Positions 30,310 through 39,309 of a stretch of 64,000 nt of DNA are shown piece by piece. The DNA comes from Bimastos eiseni. Lineage: Eukaryota; Annelida; Clitellata; Crassiclitellata; Lumbricidae. Positions within the stretch are counted from its first letter, which is position 1, and each line of letters begins with the position of its first letter. The stretch is taken from contig OY365822.1 of the NCBI GenBank assembly GCA_959347315.1, positions 9,873,127 to 9,937,126 of the forward strand. Direction: 5' to 3'. Below the pieces are notes generated by a model. That model was not told the DNA's origin and made no database searches. It saw only the letters and a program-made list of their open reading frames with translations. The position numbers were made by a program, and so were the translations under genes.

Positions 30310-30610
30310 CCTAACAGTAAGTAAGTAAGTAGGTAACAATATTCTTTATTAGACTACCAGCAAACGCACAATAGCTTACAAAATGTTTAAATAATAGTAT
30401 CAAATTTAAACAAGGTCAAAGAACATTCTCGTATTGAAAGTACTCTTTACAAATATACCAACGCTTTCAGAAATAGCAAACAGACAAAATGTGTCAGCAA
30501 TAGGATTTAACAAACCAGTCTTTTAGTCTCATATACAAAGAAATTTGGATAACGCAGTTCAATGTGTGTCTAAAAATATACATTTCATGTGTGTAGTGTA
30601 ATTTAAGTAA
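30310..30610 (-). mobile_element. CR1/L2-like LINE, 3' tail, copy A
   Basis: On the minus strand the end reads TTGCTGGTAGTCTAATAAAG then AATATT and (ACTT)n. The segment before it, TTTGTAAAGAGTACTTTC..GAACATTC and GACCTTGTTTAAA, aligns with copy B at 30611-31340. Confidence 0.7.
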
Positions 30611-31340
30611 GTGAGTATGAATATTCTATATTAGACTACCAGCAAATGCATAATAGCTTACAGTTTCAAACAAAGTCAAATAACATACGCATGATGAGAG
30701 ATACCTCTTTTCAAAGGTATCAACTCTAGGTAAGATGAGGTCATGTGACGTGGGTTGCATGTTGTAAGGGGTGATCTTACGAGGAGGGAAAATGTCATGA
30801 AGGACGTGACATGGATTCAACAGAGCTGAGCGGAAGAAAGCAGTCAGATTTAGATCAGTGCTCTTCAAAAGAAGGAACATTTACGGGAAGGAAGCCATAA
30901 CGGGTCAGTTTTCTTAGAACACCATTTAGGCGATCTCGCTCCTGTACATTGGCAAATCCCCACCAAACGGGAGAGGCGTAGAGTAGTCGAGCTAGGGTGG
31001 TAGCACGAACAACATCAAACAAACGTTGACCATGGAGCCAACTATAACACGTAGAGCGAACATTGATTGTCGGGCCTTACAGCAAATTTGGTCAATGTGT
31101 GCCCCAATTCCAACTCCATCAGACATGGTCACACCCAAAATTCGTATCGCATGGACCCTCTCAATACCTAGTAAGGGAGGAGGCAGGGCAATCAGTTTGG
31201 ACTTGGGTCGAGTAACAATCATTTCTGTAGATTTAGAATGGTTTAATTTGAGATTGCTAATACTAGCCCAAGTCGAAATATGGTCAAGTTCAGATAGTGT
31301 ACTATCAGATCTAACTGTTTTTCAAATTGACAGTGTTTGT
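30611..31340 (-). mobile_element. CR1/L2-like LINE, RT C-terminal half and 3' end, copy B
   Basis: Minus-strand frames give LKLNHSKSTEMIVTRPKSK, RILGVTMSDG..AHIDQIC, KARQSMFALRVI, then in a second frame TLARLLYASPVWWGFANVQE, and in a third RSALLNPCHVLHDIFPPRKI. This is the order of RT motifs in CR1/Jockey-supergroup LINEs. At least two frame changes show it is dead. The 3' end is TTGCTGGTAGTCTAATATAG followed by ACTTACTT. Confidence 0.85.
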
Positions 31341-31475
31341 TAAACGTATTAAAGTTAGTTCACCTCTATTCGTTAGGTGGCGCCTTATATATATATATAT
31401 ATACGGTGGTTAATAAATGCATTAAAATTAGTTCATCTCTATTCGCTAGGTGGCGCCATATATACGGTGTTTTCG
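31340..31475 (+). repeat. Two copies of the 60-bp repeat with CTCF-core-like motif
   Basis: ATTCGTTAGGTGGCGCC at 31368-31384 and ATTCGCTAGGTGGCGCCATA at 31441-31460, each followed by TATA-rich DNA and ACGGTG. A (TA)n expansion sits inside the first copy. Confidence 0.75.
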
Positions 31476-31479
31476 CTCT

Positions 31480-31955
31480 TACGATTGCTGTTGCGATTTC
31501 TGCACGTTGCTGTTATAACTGTTACCATTGCTGTTAGGGTTGCTGTTATAACTGTTACCATTGCTGTTAGGGTTGCTGTTATCACTGTTACGATTGCTGT
31601 TGCGTTTGCTGTTATTGCTGTTACGATTGCTGTTACGCTTGCTGTTATTTTATGATTGCTGTTTTGTTTGTTGTTATTGCTGTTACGTTTGCTGTTACGG
31701 TTGCTGTTATTACTGTTACGTTTGCTATTAATGCTGTTACGATTGCTGTAACGGTTGCTGTTATTACTCTTACGATTACTGTTGTGTTTGCTGCTATTAC
31801 TGTTACGATTGCTGTTATGGTTGCTGTTAGCGCTTGCTGCACGTTTGCTGTTATTGCTGTCACGATTTGCTGCTACGGTTGCTGCTATTGCTGTTACGTT
31901 TGCTATTATTGCCGTTGCGGTTGCTGTTATTGCTGTTACGATTGCTATTATTACT
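31480..31955 (+). repeat. 12-bp minisatellite, consensus GTTACGGTTGCT
   Basis: About 40 degenerate units of GTTACGRTTGCT/GTTATTGCT. Further units at 32390-32440 (the far side of a MITE insertion) and 34080-34170. Period is a multiple of three, so both strands have long Val/Thr/Ala/Leu-rich open frames. Confidence 0.9.
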
Positions 31956-31963
31956 GCTACAAT

Positions 31964-32382
31964 CAGGGGTGCAAAAAACCAAGATTTTTCAAAAATCAGA
32001 AGTTGTTTTTTTGGTTTTATTTTGGTTTTTGGTTTTTAGTTTTCCCTTGAATCTTGTAAGAACAGTTTTGTTATAGAAAGCACAAAACACAGCATGAAAA
32101 AGAGCTTCAACTTGTTTACATAATTAATTTAGCTTGATTTTCGACTGAATAACACACAGTTAGTAATATAATAGTAATTCAGTCAGTTAACATTTCTGAG
32201 GCGTTGATAGACAAGTTGTAGTGACGCGTCTGATCATAGCTTCTGACAAAAAATAGTAATATTAGTAAATTAAGCAAATTATATTTTTTTAAACAAAAAA
32301 ACAAAAATATTGCCATTTTTGGTTTTTTGGGTTTTCTGTAAAGAGTCAAAAACCCAAATAACCAAACATGTTTGCAGCCCTG
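31964..32382. mobile_element. hAT MITE, 419 bp, with 8-bp target duplication
   Basis: Termini CAGGGGTGCAAA and TTTGCAGCCCTG are inverted copies typical of hAT ends. Flanking octamers GCTACAAT (31956-31963) and GCTACGAT (32383-32390) match 7 of 8. It interrupts the 12-bp minisatellite. Body rich in GGTTTTTTGG runs; non-coding. A second, internally shorter copy is at 60940-61242. Confidence 0.9.
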
Positions 32383-32591
32383 GCTACGATTGATGTTACG
32401 GTTGCTGTTATTGCTATTATGGTTGCTATTACGGTTGCATGCGTTGTTGTGTGGTCAGATTTACCACACAGCCCCACATACAAACACAGAAAACGTTCGG
32501 GTTTCAATGGAACCGGTACATTTTCTATGTTTGCGTGAGGGGTCGTGAGGGCAAATGGAGGAAAAGGAGGGCGAGGAACTAGTTCATTTTG

Positions 32592-32650
32592 ATTCGCTAC
32601 GTGGCGCCATATATATATTGCATTTGTATACGGTGTTTACTTAACTCATT
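32592..32650 (+). repeat. Single 60-bp repeat copy
   Basis: GATTCGCTACGTGGCGCCAT then TATATATTG and ATACGGTGTTTA. Preceded by a short purine tract (GGAGGAAAAGGAGGGCGAGG). Confidence 0.7.
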
Positions 32651-34078
32651 AATATTAGCACAGATAATAATTGTCGAGAGACAGCTATTATTTAGCTCCC
32701 TAACTCTGTCCACTATAAAAATGGAGATATAGGATAGGTTTTATGTCCAATATATTAGAGAGGTATAACATTGGGAATAAACTGAATATTGCTAAAAAAA
32801 ATTTACAGACTGTGATTCACAAGTTGTAGTTCTGCAGGCGGCGTATCAAATGAATTCGTTCCCTAGATGGCGAACCAGGTGTGTATATTATTATTACAAT
32901 CCATTTATATTTTTCGCATAGCAAAATTATCGTCGCCATCTTAGAGGTCCACTTTGAATGGGACTGTTGCGATGCTGCAAGGTGAGCACAAATGCAATTA
33001 AATATTATAAATATTAATAATTAGTGGTAAACATATGATAGTGCATTTACAATAATCAAGGATTTAGACATTAATGCAAATATGCATGGAAATTAAGGTG
33101 AGCTAAAACATATATACCAAGTAAACAGTAAACATTAATAAAAGAGCCAAGCCGTCTACACTAGGCTTAAAATGTCGTGCTTCAAAAAATTTATTTTCAA
33201 AATACATTTAAAATCATATGTGCCGTGCTATAAACAAAATTATCTAAATCAATATACAAGTATGAATCAAACATCTTTGCTGCGGTTTTTACCGACAACC
33301 ATCGCTACATTTCAGATACATAACAAAGCAGCAAATGTAGAAAGATATGGTCTCTTAAAAATCTTTCTAATGGTGGTCTGTATCTTTTAACTTTTCAGGT
33401 TTCAAACAGGCTAGAGGACCGGTTCTTAACTCGATCGGAGTAGCCAAATCAAACGGGCACAGACTTAACACAAAGTAACTGTCAATGATGAATTCTCAGA
33501 CAGAAGAATATAAGTCAACTGGACCAATATTAACACATTTTATTAACAATATTAAGACAAAATAAAAAAAGGAATAAAAACTATGTATGACATTGAACTA
33601 ATACGTAAATAACTTTGAAGATGTCAGCAGACTGTGACGCTATAGGATGTCGTTAAACTCTGGCATAATAATAATAATTTACACAATTTCACTCAAGACC
33701 AAAGACACTAATGCCTTTACAAGTTAAGAATAGCACTGAAAATATCCCCAAATACACTATTTTAAGATCCAATATTATTATTAAAGTCAACAAATGATTA
33801 GTATTGTCAGCACCAAGACTGTCTGTAATTTGCTTAGGTTTCTTTTGATTAGGTAGCTACTTGATTGTGCCGCAGCCCTAAAGGCTTTTACCAAGGCGAA
33901 ATTTCTGACAGTGTCCTTGTGTTGCATGATCAAGTTCTGTATTTGTACATTCAAATCAATTAATCTGATGTTAACTGGCAGTACCGTCTTTTGGATCAGG
34001 TTTTTACTTGCAATCTCATTCATTTAGCTTCTATATGTCATGATCAAATTGCTCTGCTAAGACAGTATTTAAGAGTTT
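32651..34078. other. Intergenic DNA, no gene seen
   Basis: AT-rich. A diverged TTCGTTCCCTAGATGGCGAA lies at about 32855. Open frames at 33172-33390 and on the complement at 33787-34023 have no recognisable domain and no splice context. Confidence 0.5.
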
Positions 34079-34258
34079 AGGTTGCTGTTACGATTGCTGT
34101 TACGGTTGCTGTTATTGGTATTAAGATTGCTCCTACGATTGCTCTTCAGTTTGCAGTTATTGATGTTACGTTTGGAAAAAAATGAGAAGAGCAAATGGAG
34201 GAAAGGGAGGGTGAGGGCAAACCTTACCCTCACTTTCGACCAGTTGCCGTACCTATAT

Positions 34259-34460
34259 GGCGCCACCTAGCGAATAGAGATGAGCTCATTTTAACACGTT
34301 AAATAGGCACCGTATAAATGGCGCCGTCTAGCGAATCGAGATGAATTGATTTGAACGCGTTAAATATACACCGTATAAATGGCGTCACCTAGCGAATCGA
34401 AATGAACTCATTTTATGCGTTAAAGAAATACCGTTTATATGGCGACACCTAGCGAATTGG
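34259..34460 (-). repeat. 60-bp repeat array, inverted orientation
   Basis: Four units with period 60: GGCGCCACCTAGCGAAT at 34259, GCGCCGTCTAGCGAATC at 34320, GGCGTCACCTAGCGAATC at 34381, GGCGACACCTAGCGAATT at 34441. Each is followed by GA(A)TGAACTCATTT and CGTTAAA..ACCGTATA. Orientation is opposite to the copies at 29.4-32.6 kb. Confidence 0.8.
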
Positions 34461-34474
34461 AATGAACCAATTCT

Positions 34475-34660
34475 TTATCTTCCTTTCCACCATATGCCAT
34501 CATTTCATATATTTTGCTCTCTTCCTACATTTTGCCGTCATCCTCCTTTCCTCAATTGCTCTCTTCTTTTCCTTTCTACATTTTCCCCTCGCCATCCCTT
34601 TTCCTCCATATGCTATCGTCCTTCCTTCAAATTTGCTCTCTTCCTTTCTTTTTATGCTCG
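34475..34660. repeat. Pyrimidine-rich tract
   Basis: CTCTTCCTACATTTTGCC, CATCCTCCTTTCCTC and CTTTCCTCCATATGC units: the complement of the purine tracts at 29.15-30.2 kb, flanking the inverted 60-bp array. Confidence 0.7.
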
Positions 34661-35184
34661 TGGTTGTTGAGTGCTTGTCTTTAGCGCCGGTGAATAGGCT
34701 GATCTCCCTGACGTGGCTTTTGTGGGCGCTGAGAAAGTTTCAAGGATTTACAGTACATTACATTTACGAATTATTGAGCATGGACAGGCGCTGTTGGCTG
34801 TTGCATAATATTGTCCATGATGTTGCCCCAGAACATTTTACTAAAAGTCGGCGACTATGTTCGATCATTTCGATGAAAGAAAAATAGAAGGAAAAAGACA
34901 TTTTATTCCTTCAATAATAAGATTAAAATGTTAGAATTTTGCAGTGTTTCAAGTAAAATATGATGATAGTCTATCTGAACTAAACAGGATCAGATACATA
35001 AATACATAGTAAGGTACAAGCATGCAAACATATGCAAACATAGCCTACATGCAGTAATTATAAGGGCCTTATACATTCCACGAATAAATACATGGGAGAG
35101 TATTATGCCAGACAATCCGATTCCAGTCAAATTTCCCGCGCAGATCAATTGCGTAATATAATTGAGCAGCTGATGTAGGAATTG

Positions 35185-35800
35185 ACACGCTTCAATGATT
35201 CCAAGCAGGTGGCCATTCATATTTCATAGTAGGTTATAGGCCGTTTCAACAACATGTGGAGTCTCCACATTTTGAGTAACGCCAGTGCCTCTGCGGAATT
35301 TAGCACGGACAGTATTTAATAGTTTAAGTTGATTTTGTTAAAGACGTGAAAGATGTCAGATGAACTCGAATCAAGACATGAATGGATTGTAAGACTGCGA
35401 TCCGTTCTCCTGGACACGAGTGTAGAAAGATGGACGAAAACTGCCGCCTGGTTCTAGCTTACCATCATTCGGGAACTGTGAGTACCACGTGTTTGCATAG
35501 ATACAATCATCCACTGAAAAGTGATAGCGCTATAACAAAATTGACGTTGAGGAATTTATATAGCGCTATTCTAACAGATAGTGTGACTTTGCCCCAGCTG
35601 GTATATGGCCCTATAAGCATCACAATTCTGCATAGATATCTTCATTCGATGAAAGAACAATTATAGTGATATTGACATTTGAAGCTTTCACGATAAAGAT
35701 TAAAATGATGAAATTTTGCGGTAATTCGATTAAACTATGATGATTTTTTACCGTAGGTTATAGCTTCTCTTTTCCATAGTATGATATTTTGAAATCGATT
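35185..35800. repeat. Dispersed repeat family F, longer copy 2
   Basis: Shares GACACGCTTCAATGATTCCA, GTATTTAATAGTTTAAG, GTGAAAGATGTC and GCATAGATATCTTCATTCGA with 26550-27040 in the same order, then AAAATGATGAAATTTTGCGG and AATTCGATTAAA as in 36335-36500. Confidence 0.6.
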
Positions 35801-35836
35801 TCAGCACACCTAGTCTGAGTCTAGGACCTCTAGGCC

Positions 35837-36330
35837 TTGGTAAGATCTCGTCTCGGTCTTTGTCTCAGTCATGGTCAGGATCTCGGTCAGGCTGTAGGTC
35901 AAGGTCTTGGTCTCAGTCGGGGTGTCGTTCAGGGTCGGGTTGGGCCGTGGTCTCGGTCATGCTCACGGTCTCGGTCTGGGTCACGGTCTGTCTTTGTCAG
36001 GGTGAGGATCTTGGTGTGGGAAAGAGTCTCGGTATGGATCTCGGTCTGGATTTAGGTATGGGCTTCGGTCAAGATCTCAGTATGGGTCAGAATCTTGGAC
36101 TGGGTCTTATTCTAGGTCTAGGAACAATTAAGGTCTGGGTTTTGGTCTTGGTCTGGATGAGGCAGTGATAGTCATGGTCTTGATCTTGCTAGGGTCTTGG
36201 CCAGGGTTTCGGTCTTGGTCTTGGTCTGGCTCTCGGTCAGGGTCTGGATCACGGCTAGGGTCTGTGTCGTGGATATGTGTCGGGAGATCTTGGCCCCGGT
36301 CCTGCTCTTGGACTGGGCTTGGGTCTTGTT
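35837..36330 (+). repeat. 6-bp minisatellite, GGTCTC/GGTCTT/GGTCTG/GGTCAG
   Basis: About 490 bp of degenerate hexamers, interrupted near 36120-36180. Both strands stay open (Gly/Leu/Val or Arg/Asp/Pro-rich), an artefact of the period. Confidence 0.9.
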
Positions 36331-36334
36331 CTAA

Positions 36335-36500
36335 AATTAAGATTAAAATGATGAAATTTTGCAGTAATTCGATTAAAATATGGTGATGCTTTGACCTGAA
36401 TTGGGTGAACATATAGGCCTAGCTTCTCTTTGTCATAATTAACTATTTTAAAATAATTCAAAAAAATTACACATTTCTAGATTTTTCGAGAAAACCGCAA
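36335..36500. repeat. Dispersed repeat family F copy
   Basis: AAAATGATGAAATTTTGCAG, AATTCGATTAAAATATGG, TTTGACCTGAATTGGG, GCTTCTCTTTGTCATAA, TTTTTCGAGAAAACCGC and CAATATCTCAG in the usual order. Confidence 0.6.
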
Positions 36501-36934
36501 CGTCAATATCTCAGTTTGAGTAAGAGAGTAATATTTGAGTGTGATTTAAAAATTGGTGACTTGACTTGGTAAAGTGGGTGAATTCGCTTAGTGTCTTGGT
36601 GAGGTTCGTAAAAGGCGCTATGTAAATAACCAAATGCATACATACATGCATGCTAAGGCAGCCCTAAAGCCAGAGGGTTGCTTTACTATGCAAGTCGAGT
36701 TCAGTGTAAAATTGTGAGTTGAGAAGAACCAAGACATTTAATACTGATCTGCATCTTGCATATATTCAGTTTCACATAACATAGCATAAATGCATTTGAA
36801 ACATATTTCAGCTGACCTGTGTAACAGCATTACACACACAACTGTAAAGTCAACAGCAATCCTGCAACACAGTTTAGTCCCAACCATAAATGTAATATAA
36901 GTCACATCTACAATTCTCAGTGTTCAACATCGGA

Positions 36935-37119
36935 TCAAAGTGTTCCGTAAGGGTATTTTGCCAGCATCGAGCGTCTAATGAAGATTTCGTCTTTGGTTTC
37001 AGATGCAAGTCGTTTCCACAGAATCGGTGGAGGGAATGTGGTGCCTGTCTGTCGAGTACGCTGGTTCCAAACTCTCTTGCGGTCGGTCAAGACTCGGATG
37101 ACACTTCCAAGACCGGTCA
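36935..37119 (-). CDS. ARPC5: ARPC5-like terminal exon with C-terminal extension
   Basis: After a pyrimidine-rich acceptor (GTTGCTTCCAG) the frame reads (V)TGLGSVIRVLTDRKRV, matching the C-terminus of ARPC5, the p16 subunit of the actin-nucleating Arp2/3 complex (human GGVGSIVRVLTARKTV). In known ARPC5 the protein ends there. Here the next codon is TGG (37069-37067) and the frame runs 44 more residues to a TGA at 36937-36935. Either a stop was lost (TGA to TGG) or this exon is altered. The exon needs one base from the previous exon, whereas the upstream ARPC5 exon at 43211-43347 ends with two extra bases, so an intervening exon carrying the LLQWHEK segment is expected. I could not find it. 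Confidence 0.65.
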
Positions 37120-37149
37120 CTGGAAGCAACTACAACAAGAATAACAACT

Positions 37150-37271
37150 CCTGCTATCAAACTGAATCACTTCCTACATCACAATCAACGGTTTGCTCAT
37201 TATAGCCCAAGCTGGCTATAATGAGCACACTGTTGATTGTGATGTAGGAAGTGATTCAGTTTGATAGCAGG
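37150..37271. repeat. Near-perfect palindrome, 122 bp
   Basis: Left arm CCTGCTATCAAACTGAATCA.. from 37150 pairs with ..TGATTCAGTTTGATAGCAGG ending at 37271; only the centre near 37208 and a few bases near 37191 and 37229 do not pair. The centre is GCTCATTATAGCC / GGCTATAATGAGC, the same half-palindrome that forms the array at 37500-37885. It lies just upstream (in the minus sense) of the ARPC5 terminal exon. Confidence 0.9.
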
Positions 37272-37375
37272 CATATATATATATTCATTCATTTCGAAAA
37301 TTTATTTAGCTCCCCTTCAAGAAACCCACACAGAGGCACAATATAGCGTCTCTTTATCATAATAAACTAATTTAA

Positions 37376-37488
37376 AGCTCTATCTTACCACCCACAATTT
37401 GCTCATTGTAGCCGAGCTGGCTAAGGGCACAGATGGAGCATAAGAGCTTATACTCCATCTGTGCCCTTAGGGGTGGTAAGATAGAGCT
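37376..37488. repeat. Second palindrome, with a 28-bp unit inserted in one arm
   Basis: AGCTCTATCTTACCACC (37376-37392) pairs with GGTGGTAAGATAGAGCT (37472-37488), and CTAAGGGCACAGATGGAG.. (37421-37444) with ..CTCCATCTGTGCCCTTAG (37447-37470). The left arm alone carries 37393-37420, a copy of the TTTGCTCATTRTAGCCGAGC unit. Confidence 0.85.
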
Positions 37489-37499
37489 CTCTATCTAAC

Positions 37500-37885
37500 C
37501 ACCCCCAGTTTGCTCATTATAGCCGAGCTGGCTTTGCTCATTATAGCCGAGCTGGCTTTGCTCATTATAGCCGAGCAGGCTGGTTTGCTCATTATAGCCG
37601 AGCTGGCTTTGCTCATTATAGCCGAGCAGGCTTTGCTCATTATAGCCGAGCTGGCTTTGCTCATTATAGCCGAGCTGGCTTTGCTCATTATAGCCGAGCT
37701 GGCTTTGCTCATTATAGCCGAGCTGGCTTTGCTCATTATAGCCGAGCAGGCTGGTTTGCTCATTATAGCCGAGCTGGCTTTGCTCATTATAGCCGAGCAG
37801 GCTGGTTTGCTCATTATAGCCGAGCAGGCTGGTTTGCTCATTATAGCCGAGCAGGCTGGTTTGCTCATTATAGCCGAGCAGGCTG
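37500..37885 (+). repeat. Tandem array of 24/27-bp half-palindromes
   Basis: About 15 units of TTTGCTCATTATAGCCGAGC + TGGC (24 bp) or + AGGCTGG (27 bp), almost identical. Both lengths are multiples of three, so both strands are open for about 140 codons (LLIIAE.A and MSK.SSAI repeats). Homogeneity suggests recent expansion. Confidence 0.9.
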
Positions 37886-37966
37886 GTTTGCTCATAGCCA
37901 GCTCGGCTATAACGAGCAAACTAGCAGGCTAGTTTGCTCGTTATAGCCGAGCTGGCTATGGAGCAA
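37886..37966. repeat. Terminal hairpin of the array
   Basis: GTTTGCTCATAGCCAGCTCG..GAGCAAACTAGC is followed by its inverted copy GCTAGTTTGCTCGTTATAGC..GAGCTGGCTAT. The array therefore ends by turning round on itself. Confidence 0.85.
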
Positions 37967-38279
37967 AAACTCCCAACTGTATTTCTGCCCCATTAAGGAT
38001 TTTAATGCCTAACATAATAAAAACAAAGTTTAAATTAATGTTTTGTTTTGCTTTCAGTGTCTAGAGAAGCTCCAGCTCCGACAGCAGTGAAAGTTCGTGA
38101 GAGAAGTCTTCATAACATCATGGACCGATTTATAAAGAAACTGCTCTTCATAAGACTATGAACATGGACTGATTTATGCTAATAAGAACAAACAATTACT
38201 TTTCTCTAAAGAGACGTTTCCTGAGATTACATACAAGGAATACTTCCAAATAATAAAAGATTTTGGCTTCTTAACATAC

Positions 38280-38340
38280 CTGTCTTCTTCTGTGTTTGGG
38301 TCTTCTAATCGGTTACCAAGTTGTAGGACTTTGTAGTAGT
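38280..38340 (-). CDS. Candidate 61-nt internal exon, gene unknown
   Basis: A TTTCTTTTGACAG acceptor and a GTATGT donor flank a segment open only when entered in phase 1, giving (D)YYKVLQLGNRLEDPNTEED. It leaves in phase 2. These phases do not fit either ARPC5 exon, so it probably belongs to another minus-strand gene, or is spurious. I do not recognise the sequence. Confidence 0.3.
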
Positions 38341-38439
38341 CTGTCAAAAGAAATGACATGAAGCACCCAATACATATGACTTCATTGACTTTGTCATAAT
38401 ATACCATTATAAAGCAATTCTGGCACACTTTAAAATTTC

Positions 38440-39260
38440 TCTAGTTTTCAAGAAAACCTTATAATGTCTATCTATATCTAGGTTATTCTTTCATCGAATG
38501 AAGATATCTGAGCAGATATGTTAAGCTTATAGGCCCATACACAAGCTGTAAAAAACTGATTCGCTTTGGAGGAGGTTGACTTTTTCGCTCAAAAAAACCG
38601 ATGGACTAACCATCATCGATTTTTTTCGGACGAAAAAGTCGACCTACTCCAAACTGAATAATTTTTTTTACAGCTTGTGTATGGGCCTACAGGCATCTAC
38701 AGACTGCAAAAATATCTTCATTTAATGAAAAAATAACAGAAATATTGACATTTTTATCTTTCCAAAATAAATTTTTTGGGGGAAATATAATGATTTTTAA
38801 CCTAAATTAGATTCATATAGGCTCTGTTTATCATAATAAACTATTTTAAAGTGTTTATCAAATACTTTAAAATTTCTCCATATCTCAGAAAAACCGTAAT
38901 ATCTCCGTTATTTTTTCATTGATTGAAGATATCTGTGCAGATCCGTGATGCTTGTAGGCCCACACACAGGCCTATTCGGTTTGGAGAAGGTCAATTTTTT
39001 TGCGCGAAAAAACCGATGGACTAACCATCATGGATTTTTTTGGACAAAAAAGTCGACCTTCTCCAAACTGAAAATTTTTTTCACAGCATGTTTATGGGCC
39101 TATGGGCAACAGCGGACTGCAGAAATATCTTCACTTGATGAAGAAACAACGAAGATATTGACATTTTAGGCTGTAAAAAACTAAAACTAAAATTATGTAA
39201 ATATGATGACTTTTTTTACCTCAATTGGGCTTATATAGCTTCTCTTTGTCAAAATAAACT
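38440..39260. repeat. Dispersed repeat family F, two foldback copies in tandem
   Basis: Each copy has a foldback core: AGGCCCATACACAAGCTGTA.. (from 38531) pairs with ..TACAGCTTGTGTATGGGCCT (to 38690), with a ..CCGATGGACTAACCATCATC.. centre; the second copy spans about 38956-39105. They are flanked by TATTCTTTCATCGAATGAAG on one side and CTTCATTTAATGAAAAAATA on the other, so the unit itself is inverted-terminal. Confidence 0.75.
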
Positions 39261-39309
39261 ATTTCCAAGTGACTATCAAACAGTTTAAAGTTTCTCAATT
39301 TTTCAAGAA

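Noticed and set aside
31377..32050. Several Val/Ala/Thr/Leu-rich ORFs
   Set aside because: Products of the 12-bp array; one continues into the hAT MITE.
35837..36412. Gly/Leu-rich and Asp/Arg/Pro-rich ORFs on both strands
   Set aside because: Products of the GGTCTN hexamer array.
37500..37885. CRISPR-like array
   Set aside because: There are no unique spacers; units are head-to-tail with only 3-bp length variation, in a eukaryotic genome.
37491..37932. Two overlapping ORFs of about 140 codons on opposite strands
   Set aside because: Both come from the 24/27-bp tandem array, whose period is a multiple of three.
38041..38160. Plus-strand exon after a TTTTGCTTTCAG acceptor (VSREAPAPTAVKVRERSLHN)
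   Set aside because: Short, ends in a stop, no partner exon on the plus strand and no homology recognised.
38280..38340. Use of the 61-nt exon as the missing ARPC5 exon
   Set aside because: In the required phase it hits a stop after about nine codons and lacks the WHEK motif.
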